The notes below the pieces were generated by a model. It had not been told where the DNA came from. It was given only the letters and a program-made list of their open reading frames with translations, and did no database searches. A stretch of 63,360 bases of DNA. Origin: SB15 sp964639245. Its GTDB lineage: Bacteria > Chloroflexota > Anaerolineae > Aggregatilineales > J027. A program made the translations under genes and the position numbers. Below, in pieces: positions 23,972 to 33,665 of this stretch. Location of the stretch: the NCBI GenBank assembly GCA_964639245.1, contig CAZXCU010000022.1:1-63360 (forward strand). The letters run 5' to 3'. The first letter of the stretch is position 1. Every line of letters begins with the position of its first letter.

Positions 23972-25462
23972 ATGACCGACCTTGTAAAAAATTATATCGC
24001 GGGGCAGTGGGTTGAATCGTCCACGGGCGAAACCTTCCCGACGATTTCCCCGGCGACAGAAGAAACCATCGCGGATGTCACGCGGAGTGGCAAAGCCGAA
24101 GTGGATGCGGCGGTGCAAGCGGCGAAAACTGCCTATAAGGAATGGCGTTTGACTCCCGCACCGCGTCGGGGGGAAATTTTGTTCCGTGTGGCGCGGATTC
24201 TGGAAGACCGCAAAGAGGCGATTGCCCGCATTGCGACCCAGGAAATGGGCAAAATTCTGGCGGAAACACGCGGTGATGTCCAAGAAGCGATTGACATGGC
24301 TTACTACATGGGTGGCGAAGGGCGGCGTTTGTTTGGCTACCATGCACCTGTCGAAATGCCGAATAAATTTGGCCTCGCCATGCGCGATTCGGTGGGCGTA
24401 GTGGGGTTGATTACCCCGTGGAATTTTCCCGTTGCAGTACCCAGCTGGAAAATTTTACCCGCGTTGATTGCGGGCAATACGCTCGTCTGGAAACCTGCCG
24501 AAGATACCCCTGCAACGGCGGCGGCATTTGTTCAGGTGTTTGAGGAAGCGGGGTTGCCGCAGGGGGTGTTTAATCTGGTGACAGGGGCGGGCGAAACAGG
24601 CGCGGCGCTGGTCGAACACCCCGATGTTCGTATTATCTCCTTCACGGGTTCCACCGACACGGGCTTAAAAGTGTATACCAGAGCCGCTTCGCTCGGTAAA
24701 AAAGTCACGCTCGAAATGGGCGGGAAAAATGCCATTATCGTGATGGACGATGCCAATTTTAACCTCGCGGTGGATGCCATCACATGGAGTGCGTATGGCA
24801 CAACCGGACAGCGCTGCACCGCCACCAGCCGCTTGATTGTGCAAAAGGGCATCCGTCCTCAGTTGGTGCAGGCATTGGTCGAAAAAGCCAAATCAATTAA
24901 AGTCGGCAACGGCTTGGATGAATCGGTCAATATGGGGCCGCTGGTCAACCAGAAAGCGCTGGATAAAGTCAGTTACTATCTGGAGGTCGCCCGTCAGGAA
25001 GGCGCTAAAATTCTCGCGGGCGGGTCACGGGTTGAAGGCAAAGGCTTTTTCTACCAACCGACGCTGCTGGATGAAGTCAAAGCAGGGATGCGCGTGGAGC
25101 AGGAGGAAATTTTTGGCCCGGTGCTGTCGGTGGTGGAGGTCAATTCCTTAGAAGAAGCGATTGAAGTCAATAACAACACCCGCTTCGGCCTGAGCAGCAG
25201 CATTTTTACCGAAAATGTCAACGCGGCCTTCCGTGCCATGCGCGATATTACGACGGGCATTGTGTATATTAATCACGGCACGACGGGCGCAGAAATTCAA
25301 TTCCCCTTCGGCGGGACTCGCGGCACGGGTAACGGGATGCGTGAAGCCGGACAGGTTGGTTTGGACAGTTTCACCGAATGGAAATCCATTTACGTGGATT
25401 TTAGCGGACGCTTGCAACGCGCCCAAATTGACAACGAAGAAATTCTCGGCAAATTGGAGTAA
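23972..25462 (+). CDS. NAD(P)-dependent aldehyde dehydrogenase
   Basis: A 496-residue aldehyde dehydrogenase that oxidises an aldehyde to the acid. General base Glu248 (LEMGGKN) and nucleophile Cys282 (TGQRCTATS) are present, with the cofactor motifs ITPWNFPVAVP, WKPAEDTP and FTGSTDTG. The fold is complete and length typical. Similarity is greatest to succinate-semialdehyde / 2-oxoglutarate-semialdehyde type enzymes, but the substrate is not fixed by sequence. AAAGGAG precedes ATG 23972. It is cotranscribed with the O-methyltransferase that starts six bases after its stop. Confidence 0.94.
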   Translation: MTDLVKNYIAGQWVESSTGETFPTISPATEETIADVTRSGKAEVDAAVQAAKTAYKEWRLTPAPRRGEILFRVARILEDRKEAIARIATQEMGKILAETRGDVQEAIDMAYYMGGEGRRLFGYHAPVEMPNKFGLAMRDSVGVVGLITPWNFPVAVPSWKILPALIAGNTLVWKPAEDTPATAAAFVQVFEEAGLPQGVFNLVTGAGETGAALVEHPDVRIISFTGSTDTGLKVYTRAASLGKKVTLEMGGKNAIIVMDDANFNLAVDAITWSAYGTTGQRCTATSRLIVQKGIRPQLVQALVEKAKSIKVGNGLDESVNMGPLVNQKALDKVSYYLEVARQEGAKILAGGSRVEGKGFFYQPTLLDEVKAGMRVEQEEIFGPVLSVVEVNSLEEAIEVNNNTRFGLSSSIFTENVNAAFRAMRDITTGIVYINHGTTGAEIQFPFGGTRGTGNGMREAGQVGLDSFTEWKSIYVDFSGRLQRAQIDNEEILGKLE

Positions 25463-25468
25463 TACACG

Positions 25469-26131
25469 ATGACACAAGCCCAATGGACGGCGGTTGACGA
25501 TTACATGAATGCCCTGTTGATTCCGCCGGACGCGGCGCTGACGGCTGCTTTAGAGTCGGCTGCATCAGCGAGGATGCCCGAAATTAATGTTGCGCCCAAT
25601 CAGGGAAAATTGCTCCATTTGCTGGCGATGTCGATTCAAGCCCGTGCGATTCTGGAAATTGGCACGCTGGGCGGATACAGCACCCTCTGGTTAGCGCGGG
25701 CGCTGCCTGCCGACGGCAAATTGATCACGCTGGAAGTTAATCCGATCTATGCGGAGGTTGCCAGCACCAATTTTACCCGGGCAGGTCTGGAAAACATCAT
25801 CGAAGTGCGGGCGGGGCGTGCCTTAGAGTCGCTCCTGCAGATTGCTGCCGAAGGACATGTGTTTGACATGGTGTTCATTGACGCGGATAAGGTCAATAAC
25901 ACTGCTTATTTTGAATGGGCGCTGCAATTAACACGGCGCGGCGGGCTGATTATTACGGATAATGTCGTGCGGAATGGGGCGGTGGTGGATGAAAAAAGCC
26001 TTGACCCCAGTGTACAGGGAACGCGCCAATTTCTGGAAAGATTGGCAAACGAACCGCGTGTCTCCGCTACCGTGATTCAGACGGTGGGCAGCAAAGGCTA
26101 TGATGGGCTGGCGCTGGCATTGGTGAAATAA
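25469..26131 (+). CDS. Class I O-methyltransferase (caffeoyl-CoA type)
   Basis: A 220-residue SAM-dependent methyltransferase of the metal-assisted catechol/caffeoyl-CoA O-methyltransferase family. The SAM-binding motif I is ILEIGTLGGYST; VFIDADKVN supplies metal/SAM-binding Asp residues; ITDNVVRNG is the conserved third motif. Length is typical. The natural acceptor is unknown. It sits directly after the aldehyde dehydrogenase with a six-base gap, suggesting joint action on an aromatic aldehyde or phenolic compound, but that is inference from position. Confidence 0.92.
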   Translation: MTQAQWTAVDDYMNALLIPPDAALTAALESAASARMPEINVAPNQGKLLHLLAMSIQARAILEIGTLGGYSTLWLARALPADGKLITLEVNPIYAEVASTNFTRAGLENIIEVRAGRALESLLQIAAEGHVFDMVFIDADKVNNTAYFEWALQLTRRGGLIITDNVVRNGAVVDEKSLDPSVQGTRQFLERLANEPRVSATVIQTVGSKGYDGLALALVK

Positions 26132-26149
26132 GAAGTATTTCTGATTTAC

Positions 26150-26362
26150 CCCACCCCTTTGTCCCTCCCCGCAAGGCAGAGAGGGAAACATGCTCCCTTC
26201 CCCTGTGGTACGGGGGAAGGGCTTGGGATCGAAACGCTGGCAGTGAGACTATTTTCCTCAATGCGCTTTAACAAATCCAAGTCAGGGCGGGAATCGGGGC
26301 ATGTCCACCTACTTTGGAGAACAAAGTCTCTGATGTAATGCCCCTTGTCCCCGCCCCTACGA
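26150..26362. repeat. Cluster of intergenic palindromic repeats
   Basis: Three hairpin units follow the methyltransferase: CCACCCC...GGGA around 26155-26187; CTCCCTTCCCCTG...CGGGGGAAGGG at about 26191-26222; and a long one, GGGCGGGAATCGGGGCAT (from 26285) with ATGCCCCTTGTCCCCGCCCCTAC (to 26361). The last ends in CCCTAC like other dispersed copies. No gene lies here. Confidence 0.6.
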
Positions 26363-26383
26363 AAAACGCATATCTCTCAACGC

Positions 26384-27703
26384 TTAAAAATACGTATAGG
26401 TGCAGGCTTTGCCACCATCGGCGGTTCCGACACATAATGCCATCACACCATCTCCGATGAGAATACCCACTTGATCTGCCAGCGAAATTTCTTTGGGTGG
26501 CAGGGGCTGCGGATTGAGTCCCACCCAATCTAGCGGCGAGAAAAGGTTCATCATCTTGGTGGCGGCGGCAGGGTCAGAAGCGGGGAGCAGCAAATTGGGC
26601 AAGTAGGGCAGCAGGAGTGAAAATTCGCCGGGTGGGTCGGGCTGCGGGTCAAAACCGACTTCGCTGGCGGGGAGCAGCAGCCCAAAGCCTTCTTCACTCA
26701 AGCCAATCAAAATCCCCTGTGTGCAATCCAGCAAACCATCGGCGGGCAAAACGCTCCCATCCCCGAAAAACGACTCAGTGGGAATCGGGTCGCCGGACAC
26801 TTCGTCCGCAGGCATGACACTGCCATCACACATGGCCGCTTCACGGACTTTTTGCACGGCGGGCAGCAGCAGCCCAATGCCTTTGCCCCCCTCTTTGCCG
26901 ATAATGATAATCGCCCCTTCGGCAAGGCCGTTGGCATCAAATTTGGCGAGCAAAATGTGTTCTTTGGTTTGCGGCATAACGCTACCATCCCCGAACACCG
27001 CGCTCAAATCGAGGGGTTCTTCGGGGTTATGCGGGTCGCCCCAATCATTGGCGGGCAGCAGCAAACCAATCAAAATTTTGAGAAGATCGGTATTGCCAAT
27101 GGCAAGGGATTGAAATGCAGGGGCAGTTTCTTCGGTACAATCCCCGCCCAAGCGCGTGACCCAGCCGGCTACCCAACCATTTTCGGAAAGTACCCATGTT
27201 TCGTCACCCAATTGGAGGATGAACGAGGCCAGATATAGGTAACGCGGGTCAAGCCGACCCATGATTTCGGATTCGGAATGAGGATATTGGCGGGCGTTGA
27301 CTCCTTCGCCTACCGCCGTTGCTACAACGCAATCGCCATCGGTGGGTAGCGCTGGCAAATTGACCTGTTCTTGGTCGTTATTTTCGGCGGGGGCTTGGGT
27401 CGGGATTTCACGCGGACAACCAAAATTGTCCTGTGCGCCAAAGGTGTCGGGACAACCGTCACTCTCATTCGGAACATTATCACCATCGCGGTCACGTTCG
27501 GTAGGGACAGCCCCACCGCCGCCGCTATTTTCTGTGCTGACAGGACAGCCACTGTTACTACTTGGCCCGGCGGCATTCGGGCAGCTATCCACGTTGTCCA
27601 ACACCCCGTCCCCATCCCCATCACGCGGGGGTTGTTGAGCAAAAACCGACGGTACACTCATTAAAGTAAGAAGAACTATCACTAAAATAGCAAGGCGACT
27701 CAT
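26384..27703 (-). CDS. Exported protein with TSP3 repeats and LLLPA/DGSV repeats
   Basis: A 439-residue secreted protein: signal peptide (1-23, ending SVFAQQ), two calcium-binding thrombospondin type 3 repeats (DGDGDGVLDNVDSCP and DRDGDNVPNESDGCP), then an SH3-like region with GVNARQYPHSESEIMGRLD. The last 220 residues are built from recurring short motifs: LLLPA four times, DGSVMP/DGSVLP three times and PQP(D/L)PP twice. One LLLPAVQKVREAA matches the N-terminal hallmark of DUF1559 pilin-like proteins, and DGSV is their C-terminal hallmark, yet the pilin order and cleavage site are absent. ATG 27703 follows GAGGAG. Function unknown. Confidence 0.78.
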   Translation of the reverse strand: MSRLAILVIVLLTLMSVPSVFAQQPPRDGDGDGVLDNVDSCPNAAGPSSNSGCPVSTENSGGGGAVPTERDRDGDNVPNESDGCPDTFGAQDNFGCPREIPTQAPAENNDQEQVNLPALPTDGDCVVATAVGEGVNARQYPHSESEIMGRLDPRYLYLASFILQLGDETWVLSENGWVAGWVTRLGGDCTEETAPAFQSLAIGNTDLLKILIGLLLPANDWGDPHNPEEPLDLSAVFGDGSVMPQTKEHILLAKFDANGLAEGAIIIIGKEGGKGIGLLLPAVQKVREAAMCDGSVMPADEVSGDPIPTESFFGDGSVLPADGLLDCTQGILIGLSEEGFGLLLPASEVGFDPQPDPPGEFSLLLPYLPNLLLPASDPAAATKMMNLFSPLDWVGLNPQPLPPKEISLADQVGILIGDGVMALCVGTADGGKACTYTYF

Positions 27704-27883
27704 GATATTTTTTTCTCCTCTCTCATCCATTTATATTACTAAGAATTGATGCAGCCTACAGCAAATTTTTATAGGTCGTTATTTTTTTCAGACAAGCGCC
27801 TAAAATAAACTTACGCATTTTCGCCGGGAACTTTAGCCCCGTGAGAATCGTTGTTGAGGGAAGATAACACAGGAGAAAATACC

Positions 27884-29107
27884 ATGTACAAACTGATCGC
27901 AGGATTGCTTATTTTATCGGCGCTGGCGGGAACGGCGCTGGCACAAACGCCGGAGGAGTCGATTGTGACCGGGAATAATGCCTTTGCCTTTGACAGCTAC
28001 CAAACGCTGCGGGGGGAAAGTGGCAATCTGATTTTTTCGCCGTATAGCATTTCGCAAGCCTTCGCCATGACTTATGCAGGCGCACGCGGCAACACCGAAT
28101 CGCAAATGGCGGATGTGTTTCATTTTGCGCTGTCACAAGAAGCGCTGCATTCCACATTCGGGGTGCTAACCGATTCATTTAACGCACAGGATGACACGGC
28201 TTCCGAAGAAGAAACACCCTTCCAATTGAACATTGTCAATCGGTTGTGGGGGTTGCAGGGCTACACCTTTAATGCCGATTATCTGAGTCTGATTGAAGCC
28301 AGCTATGGCGCGGGCTTAGAACCGATGGATTTTGCCGGACAGCCCGAAGAATCGCGGCAAATCATCAATACATGGGTGGCTGACCAGACCGAAGACCGGA
28401 TTCAGGATTTGCTGCCCGCCGATTCGATTACTGCGGATACGCGGCTGGTGCTGACGAATGCGGTGTATTTCAAAGCGGGTTGGCTGTTCACGTTTACCGA
28501 AGAAAATACCCGTGACGAGGTGTTCACGCTGGGAGATGGGGCAACTGTCACCGCGCCGTTGATGTCGCAATCCGAATATTTCCGCTATGTAGAAGGCCAA
28601 AATTATCAAGCGCTGTCGCTGGCCTATGAAAATAGCAATACCGAAATGCTGGTGATTTTGCCACAGGCTGGCGAATTTGAAGCGGTGGAAGCGACGTTCT
28701 CAGAGGCGATGTACAACGAAATTCTGGCTGGCTTGAGCGAACAATATGTCTGGCTGATGCTGCCCCGTTTTGAATCGGAATTTTCAACCCGCCTGTCCGA
28801 CCCCCTCATTTCGCTCGGTTTGACGGATGCGTTTGACCCCAACGCGGCAGATTTTAGCGGGATGCTGCCGGCTGACAGCGCCGATGAATTGTTCATTTCC
28901 GACGCTATTCACAAGGCGTTTATCAAGGTCGATGAATCTGGCACCGAAGCCGCCGCCGCCACCGCGATTATCATGGAAACGGCGATGGCGGTGCAAACCC
29001 CCGACCCGATTGCATTTCACGCCAACCGCCCCTTCCTTTATCTGATTTATGACCGCACGACAGGCAGCATTTTGTTCATGGGACGGGTACTGAATCCGGT
29101 AGAGTAG
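27884..29107 (+). CDS. Secreted serpin (serine protease inhibitor)
   Basis: A 407-residue serpin with a signal peptide (1-20, ending GTALAQ). Typical elements are NLIFSPYSISQAF, LVLTNAVYFKAGW, and near the end HANRPFLYLIYDRTTGSILFMGRVLNP. The hinge of the reactive loop, DESGTEAAAATAI, keeps the small residues at P15-P9 needed for insertion, so it should be inhibitory. Counting from the P8 Thr puts P1 at Ala (ETA-MAV), implying elastase- or subtilisin-like targets; this is inference. CAGGAG precedes ATG 27884. A strong terminator follows. It would act outside the cell, possibly protecting surface proteins from proteases. Confidence 0.92.
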   Translation: MYKLIAGLLILSALAGTALAQTPEESIVTGNNAFAFDSYQTLRGESGNLIFSPYSISQAFAMTYAGARGNTESQMADVFHFALSQEALHSTFGVLTDSFNAQDDTASEEETPFQLNIVNRLWGLQGYTFNADYLSLIEASYGAGLEPMDFAGQPEESRQIINTWVADQTEDRIQDLLPADSITADTRLVLTNAVYFKAGWLFTFTEENTRDEVFTLGDGATVTAPLMSQSEYFRYVEGQNYQALSLAYENSNTEMLVILPQAGEFEAVEATFSEAMYNEILAGLSEQYVWLMLPRFESEFSTRLSDPLISLGLTDAFDPNAADFSGMLPADSADELFISDAIHKAFIKVDESGTEAAAATAIIMETAMAVQTPDPIAFHANRPFLYLIYDRTTGSILFMGRVLNPVE

Positions 29108-29133
29108 AAGCATCGTGCTTATTGACACATTTC

Positions 29134-29168
29134 AAAACGCAAGGTGAAAAAGCCTTGCGTTTTTGTTT
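29134..29168 (+). terminator. Rho-independent terminator after the serpin gene
   Basis: AAAACGCAAGG (29134-29144) and CCTTGCGTTTT (29153-29163) form an 11-bp stem followed by more T residues. Confidence 0.85.
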
Positions 29169-29289
29169 TGAAAATTAAGCGCGAAGTAAGCAGCATAAAA
29201 ATAGGATAGGCAAACGGCTGAAAAATTTGGCATTCTTTTTATAATTTGTTTTAATTAGGGAAGTGGCAGTAAGTAGTAGGTTTTTTAGG

Positions 29290-31734
29290 ATGCAGCAAGA
29301 TTTAACCGGGCAAACCATCGGGCCATACAAATTAGACAAGCTCCTCGGCAAAGGTGGGATGGGGGCTGTTTATGAATCCTACCAGACCACCGTGAAGCGC
29401 AAAGTAGCGATTAAACTGCTGCTGTTTCAATTGGTGGATTCACACGAAGCGGTGGAGCGGTTTCACCGTGAGGTTGAACTGGCTGCCAAAATGGAACACC
29501 CGCATATTTTGCCGATTTATGACCACGGCATTGATAAAGACAAAGACATGAGTTATATCGTCATGCGCCTGCTGACAGGTGGCTCCTTGGATGAGCGCAT
29601 CAAACGGCAGGGGCAGCTTTCGTGGCAGGAAGTCATGGAAGTGCTGCGGCAAATTGCCAGCGCCTTGGATTTTGCCCATCGGCATGGCATCATCCATCGT
29701 GATTTAAAAGCCAGTAATATTCTCTTTGATGAAGATAACAATGCTTACCTCTCCGATTTTGGGATTGCGCGGGCGCTGGAAAGCCAGACCAACCTGACCA
29801 AAAGCGGGCATATTGTCGGGACTCCGCCGTATATGGCCCCCGAACAATGGAAAGCCGAAGACCTGAACGGTCAAACCGATATTTATGCGCTGGGCGTGCT
29901 GGTGTATCAACTCCTGACGGGGACTCTGCCGTTTAATTCGCCCACCACCGCCGGACTGATGTACAAACATTTGTATGAAAAAGCGCCTGCGCCCACCTCA
30001 CTTCGCTCCACGCTGCCTGCCGGAGTCAATGCGGTGTTTGAAAAGGTGCTGGCGAAAGAACCACGTGACCGTTACGAAACCGCCTCGTCCTTTTTTTCAT
30101 CGCTGGAAGTAGCGGTGGGTAACCAGCTGATTTCCTTGCCGGATGGAGAAGCCACCGCCCTCAAAATTCCAAAATCGTCCGAATTGACCACCCACAAACA
30201 TGGGGCAGCCGAAGAAGATAAACCGACCACGATTGGCACGCTGATTCCCAAAACCCGCCCACGGATGGGGATGGGTGGAATGGCGACTCTGCTGGTGGTG
30301 CTGGCGCTGGTTGCGGCGGGGATTTTCTTTGCCCTGCAAAGCAGCAATTCTGACAATGACAGTGGGGGACAGGTCGAAGTCGTGGTTACAGACGAACCCA
30401 CGCCTCTCCCAACGGAGACCCCCACCCCACGCCCTTCACGAACGCCGATGCCAACGATTCGTGAAATCGTGCAGATTCCAACGAATACCCCTACCCCCAA
30501 GCCGACCTTACGTCCGACACGGGTTGCCAGCGCGACTCCTGCCCCGCCTGCGTTAGAGGTGGCAGTGGGGCGGGGGATTATTTTTGCTGCGCCTGACCCG
30601 CGTTCCGAAGAATTAATGGTGGCGGTTGAAGGGGCTGATTTAGACATTCTGGGGGTTTCGCCGGATGAAAAATGGTATCAGGTGGAATTTCTGGGGGTGA
30701 CGGGCTGGATTCTGGCGGATCAAGTGAGCGCCAGTGGGAATTTTGAGGAAGTCGCTGTCGTCATCACCGAAACGCCGACTCCGAGTGACACGCCCACCGA
30801 TACCCCCACTTTTACCTTGACTCCCAGCAATACGGCGACGGATACGCCTTCGGTCACGCCGAGCAATACAGCGACTTTTACGCTGACACCGAGTTCAACG
30901 GCGACGGATACGCCAACCCGTACCCCCACGAACACGGCGACTCCGACCCCAACCCGGACACCGACCAACACCGCAACCCTTACGTTTACGCCGACGCATA
31001 CATTTACCCCTACGCCCACGAATACAGCGACCTTTACCAGCACGCCAACCGCCACACGGACTCTTCGTCCAACCGCCACCCCGACTCGCGTGGAAGTGGG
31101 TGATTATTCGCGGGCATGTCGTGGCACACTTTTACCGCCGCGTGTGCGAGTGGGGGAATTGGCCTATGTGATGACCGACCCACCGCTGCCTAATTCGCTG
31201 CGTTCCGAACCGAGTCTCGATTCGCAAAAATTGGGTGAAATTGACCCCGGCGAAACCTTTGAAGTGCTGGATGGCCCGGTGTGCGGGGATCAAATGAACT
31301 GGTGGCAAGTGCGCGTCAACAGTGGGCGCACGGGCTGGACTTCCGAAGGGGATACTTATTATTGGATTGCTCCGATTGGCGAAACGAGCAATTTGCCGGA
31401 CGGGTTGAGCAGCAGTGTTGACCAATCCTTATGCCCGAACGCACCGCCGACCTTTTTCGAGCTTGGCGATGTGGCGCAGGTGGACTTTAATCGGGGCGGG
31501 TCGCTGCCCATGACCACCACCGAACGCGGCTTGAGCGATGGCAGTGATGAATTTGCCGAACTTTTTGACAATGCCCAAGTCTTGCTGCTGGATGGGCCTG
31601 TCTGCGGCAGAAGCGGCAATCGCTGGCGCTGGTACGTCCGTGATCTGGATACGGGCTTAGAGGGCTGGGTGTCCGAAGGGGTACCGAATGACCGTTGGCT
31701 GTGTCCATTGAATGACCCGGAATGTGGCAATTAG
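29290..31734 (+). CDS. Transmembrane Ser/Thr protein kinase with extracellular SH3-like domains
   Basis: An 814-residue eukaryotic-like (PknB-type) kinase. Cytosolic kinase domain residues 12-275: glycine loop LGKGGMGAVY, Lys42 (VAIK), catalytic Asp138 (HRDLKASNIL) and Asp156 of DFG. One membrane helix at about 330-351. The exterior part has an SH3-like domain (GRGIIFAAPDPRSEELM), a long Thr/Pro linker built of TPTxT units, and two further SH3-like modules (LRSEPSLDSQKLGEIDPGE; GWVSEGVPNDRW). PASTA domains are absent, so wall sensing would be by the SH3 modules. ATG 29290 is preferred; a GTG 27 bases upstream is possible. Confidence 0.93.
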   Translation: MQQDLTGQTIGPYKLDKLLGKGGMGAVYESYQTTVKRKVAIKLLLFQLVDSHEAVERFHREVELAAKMEHPHILPIYDHGIDKDKDMSYIVMRLLTGGSLDERIKRQGQLSWQEVMEVLRQIASALDFAHRHGIIHRDLKASNILFDEDNNAYLSDFGIARALESQTNLTKSGHIVGTPPYMAPEQWKAEDLNGQTDIYALGVLVYQLLTGTLPFNSPTTAGLMYKHLYEKAPAPTSLRSTLPAGVNAVFEKVLAKEPRDRYETASSFFSSLEVAVGNQLISLPDGEATALKIPKSSELTTHKHGAAEEDKPTTIGTLIPKTRPRMGMGGMATLLVVLALVAAGIFFALQSSNSDNDSGGQVEVVVTDEPTPLPTETPTPRPSRTPMPTIREIVQIPTNTPTPKPTLRPTRVASATPAPPALEVAVGRGIIFAAPDPRSEELMVAVEGADLDILGVSPDEKWYQVEFLGVTGWILADQVSASGNFEEVAVVITETPTPSDTPTDTPTFTLTPSNTATDTPSVTPSNTATFTLTPSSTATDTPTRTPTNTATPTPTRTPTNTATLTFTPTHTFTPTPTNTATFTSTPTATRTLRPTATPTRVEVGDYSRACRGTLLPPRVRVGELAYVMTDPPLPNSLRSEPSLDSQKLGEIDPGETFEVLDGPVCGDQMNWWQVRVNSGRTGWTSEGDTYYWIAPIGETSNLPDGLSSSVDQSLCPNAPPTFFELGDVAQVDFNRGGSLPMTTTERGLSDGSDEFAELFDNAQVLLLDGPVCGRSGNRWRWYVRDLDTGLEGWVSEGVPNDRWLCPLNDPECGN

Positions 31735-31786
31735 ACATTTTTTGCGGGGAGACTGATAAACTCCCCCTACAAAGGATTTTGATACG

Positions 31787-32758
31787 ATGGAATACCGTAA
31801 ATTTGGACGCTTGGGCTGGCAGGTCAGCGAGATGGGCTATGGCATGTGGGGCATGGGCGGGTGGACAGAATCCGACGATGCCGAATCGATGCAATCGCTC
31901 CATCGCTCGGTGGAACTCGGCTGTAATTTTTTTGATACCGCGTGGGGCTATGGTGCGGGACACAGCGAAGGCTTGTTAGGCCAATTGGTTCGCAGTTATC
32001 CCGACAAAAAATTGTATACCGCCAGCAAAATTCCGCCCAAAAATTTCATCTGGCCTTCGCGGGCAGAATTTTCGCTGGATGAAACTTTCCCGCCCGACCA
32101 TATCCGCGAATATACGGAAAAAAGCCTTGAAAATCTGGGCTTGGATAGCCTCGATTTGATGCAATTTCATGTCTGGGAAGATGCGTGGGCGAACGACGAA
32201 CGCTGGCAAAAAGCGGTGGATGACCTCAAACGCGAAGGACTCATCAAGGCGATGGGGGTGAGTGTGAATCGCTGGGAGCCAAACAATGTTTTAAACACCC
32301 TCCGCACCGGATTTATCGATGCGGTGCAGGTCATTTATAATATTTTTGACCAAGCACCCGAAGATCACTTATTCCCCCTGTGCGATGAACTCGGTGTGGC
32401 GATTATTGCGCGGGTACCCTTTGACGAAGGCACGCTGACCGGCACCTTGACCAAAGACTCCACATGGCCGGAAGGCGATTGGCGCAACACCTATTTTGTG
32501 CCGGAAAATTTGAATGCCTCGGTTGACCGTGCCGAAGCGCTGCGTCCCCTGATTCCTGAGGGCATGACGATGCCTGATATGGCGCTGCGGTTTATTCTGG
32601 CACACCCCACTGTCAGCACGATTATTCCCGGAATGCGGAAACTGCGCCATGTCGAAGCCAATATCGCGGCGAGTGATGGCAAAACGCTGTCTGCCGATTT
32701 GATTCAGCAGCTTCGCGCCCACCGTTGGGATCGAAAACCGACCAAATGGTCACAATAG
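31787..32758 (+). CDS. Aldo/keto reductase 1
   Basis: A 323-residue NAD(P)H-dependent oxidoreductase with the (beta/alpha)8 fold of the aldo/keto reductases. The catalytic tetrad is visible: Asp and Tyr in NFFDTAWGYGAGHSE, Lys in YTASKI, and His in LMQFHVWED. The C-terminal STIIPGMRKLRHVEANI binds the cofactor. The natural substrate is unknown. ATG 31787 has AAAGGA. It forms a two-gene unit with the next reductase (13-base gap). Just upstream, 31735-31775 contains a GCGGGGAG...CTCCCCCTAC repeat hairpin. Confidence 0.93.
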   Translation: MEYRKFGRLGWQVSEMGYGMWGMGGWTESDDAESMQSLHRSVELGCNFFDTAWGYGAGHSEGLLGQLVRSYPDKKLYTASKIPPKNFIWPSRAEFSLDETFPPDHIREYTEKSLENLGLDSLDLMQFHVWEDAWANDERWQKAVDDLKREGLIKAMGVSVNRWEPNNVLNTLRTGFIDAVQVIYNIFDQAPEDHLFPLCDELGVAIIARVPFDEGTLTGTLTKDSTWPEGDWRNTYFVPENLNASVDRAEALRPLIPEGMTMPDMALRFILAHPTVSTIIPGMRKLRHVEANIAASDGKTLSADLIQQLRAHRWDRKPTKWSQ

Positions 32759-32771
32759 GGAAATTGACGCG

Positions 32772-33629
32772 ATGCAAACACAGCAACTAGGTCGTACCGG
32801 ACATCACAGTTCATGGATTATTTTTGGCGGGGCAGCTTTCTGGGAACTTGACTCCACTGCTGCTGCCGACTCCCTCAATTTTGCGTTGAGCGCGGGCATC
32901 AATCATATCGATGTTGCGCCAACCTATGGGGTAGGCGAAGTTCGAGTAGGCGAATGGCTGCCACCCCATCGGGAAAAATTCTTCTTGGGATGCAAGACGG
33001 TGGAACGTAGCCGGGCAGCTGCATGGACGCAGTTACACGAATCCCTCCAAAAATTACACACCGATACCCTTGATTTACACCAGCTTCATGCCGTGACCAC
33101 CTTTGAGGAATTGAACGCGGCAATGGGCGAGGGGGGAGCCATTGAAGCGCTCATTCAGGCCCGCGAGGAAGGACTCACCCGTTTTCTTGGCATCACCGGA
33201 CATGGGTTGCTTGCGCCGCAGATTCAAATGGCAGCCTTAGAACGCTTTGATTTTGATACGGTTATGTTCCCGATTAACCCCGTCCTGTACGCCAACACAC
33301 AGTATCGGCGTGATGCAGAAAACTTGTTGGCAATGTGTCGTGAAAAACAGGTCGGCGTGATGGCGATTAAAGCGCTGGCGAAAGCCCCATGGGGAGACCG
33401 TCCCAAAACCTATGCCCCGTGGTATGAACCCTACGCGGAACAGGAGTCTATCACGCAGCAGGTACGTTTTGTGCTTTCTCAAGCCGGTGTCACGGCGATT
33501 CCAATGGCGGGGGATGTGCGTCTGCTGCCCTTGCTGGTGCAGGCGGTACAAGATTTTACGCCGATGAGCATGGAAGAACAGGAAACGCTTATCGCAACCG
33601 CCAGCGCCCTTGAACCTTTGTTTGTGTAA
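32772..33629 (+). CDS. Aldo/keto reductase 2
   Basis: A 285-residue member of the aldo/keto reductase superfamily, diverged from its neighbour. INHIDVAPTYGVGEVRVGEWL gives the Asp and Tyr positions, LGCKTVERSRAAAW the Lys, and LDLHQLHAVTT the His. The cofactor end is less conserved (GVTAIPMAGDVRLL). ATG 32772 follows GGGAAAT. Cotranscription with the first reductase is likely. Substrate unknown. A CCCTCTCCAAGCATGGGGAGGG hairpin of the dispersed type (33638-33660) lies between its stop and the facing cassette. Confidence 0.9.
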   Translation: MQTQQLGRTGHHSSWIIFGGAAFWELDSTAAADSLNFALSAGINHIDVAPTYGVGEVRVGEWLPPHREKFFLGCKTVERSRAAAWTQLHESLQKLHTDTLDLHQLHAVTTFEELNAAMGEGGAIEALIQAREEGLTRFLGITGHGLLAPQIQMAALERFDFDTVMFPINPVLYANTQYRRDAENLLAMCREKQVGVMAIKALAKAPWGDRPKTYAPWYEPYAEQESITQQVRFVLSQAGVTAIPMAGDVRLLPLLVQAVQDFTPMSMEEQETLIATASALEPLFV

Positions 33630-33665
33630 CCCTGTTATTCCCTCTCCAAGCATGGGGAGGGATTT

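Noticed and set aside
30072..31079. Long minus-strand reading frames within the kinase gene
   Set aside because: They are antisense of the Thr/Pro-rich linker, giving Val/Gly-rich low-complexity translations without a start signal or known domain.
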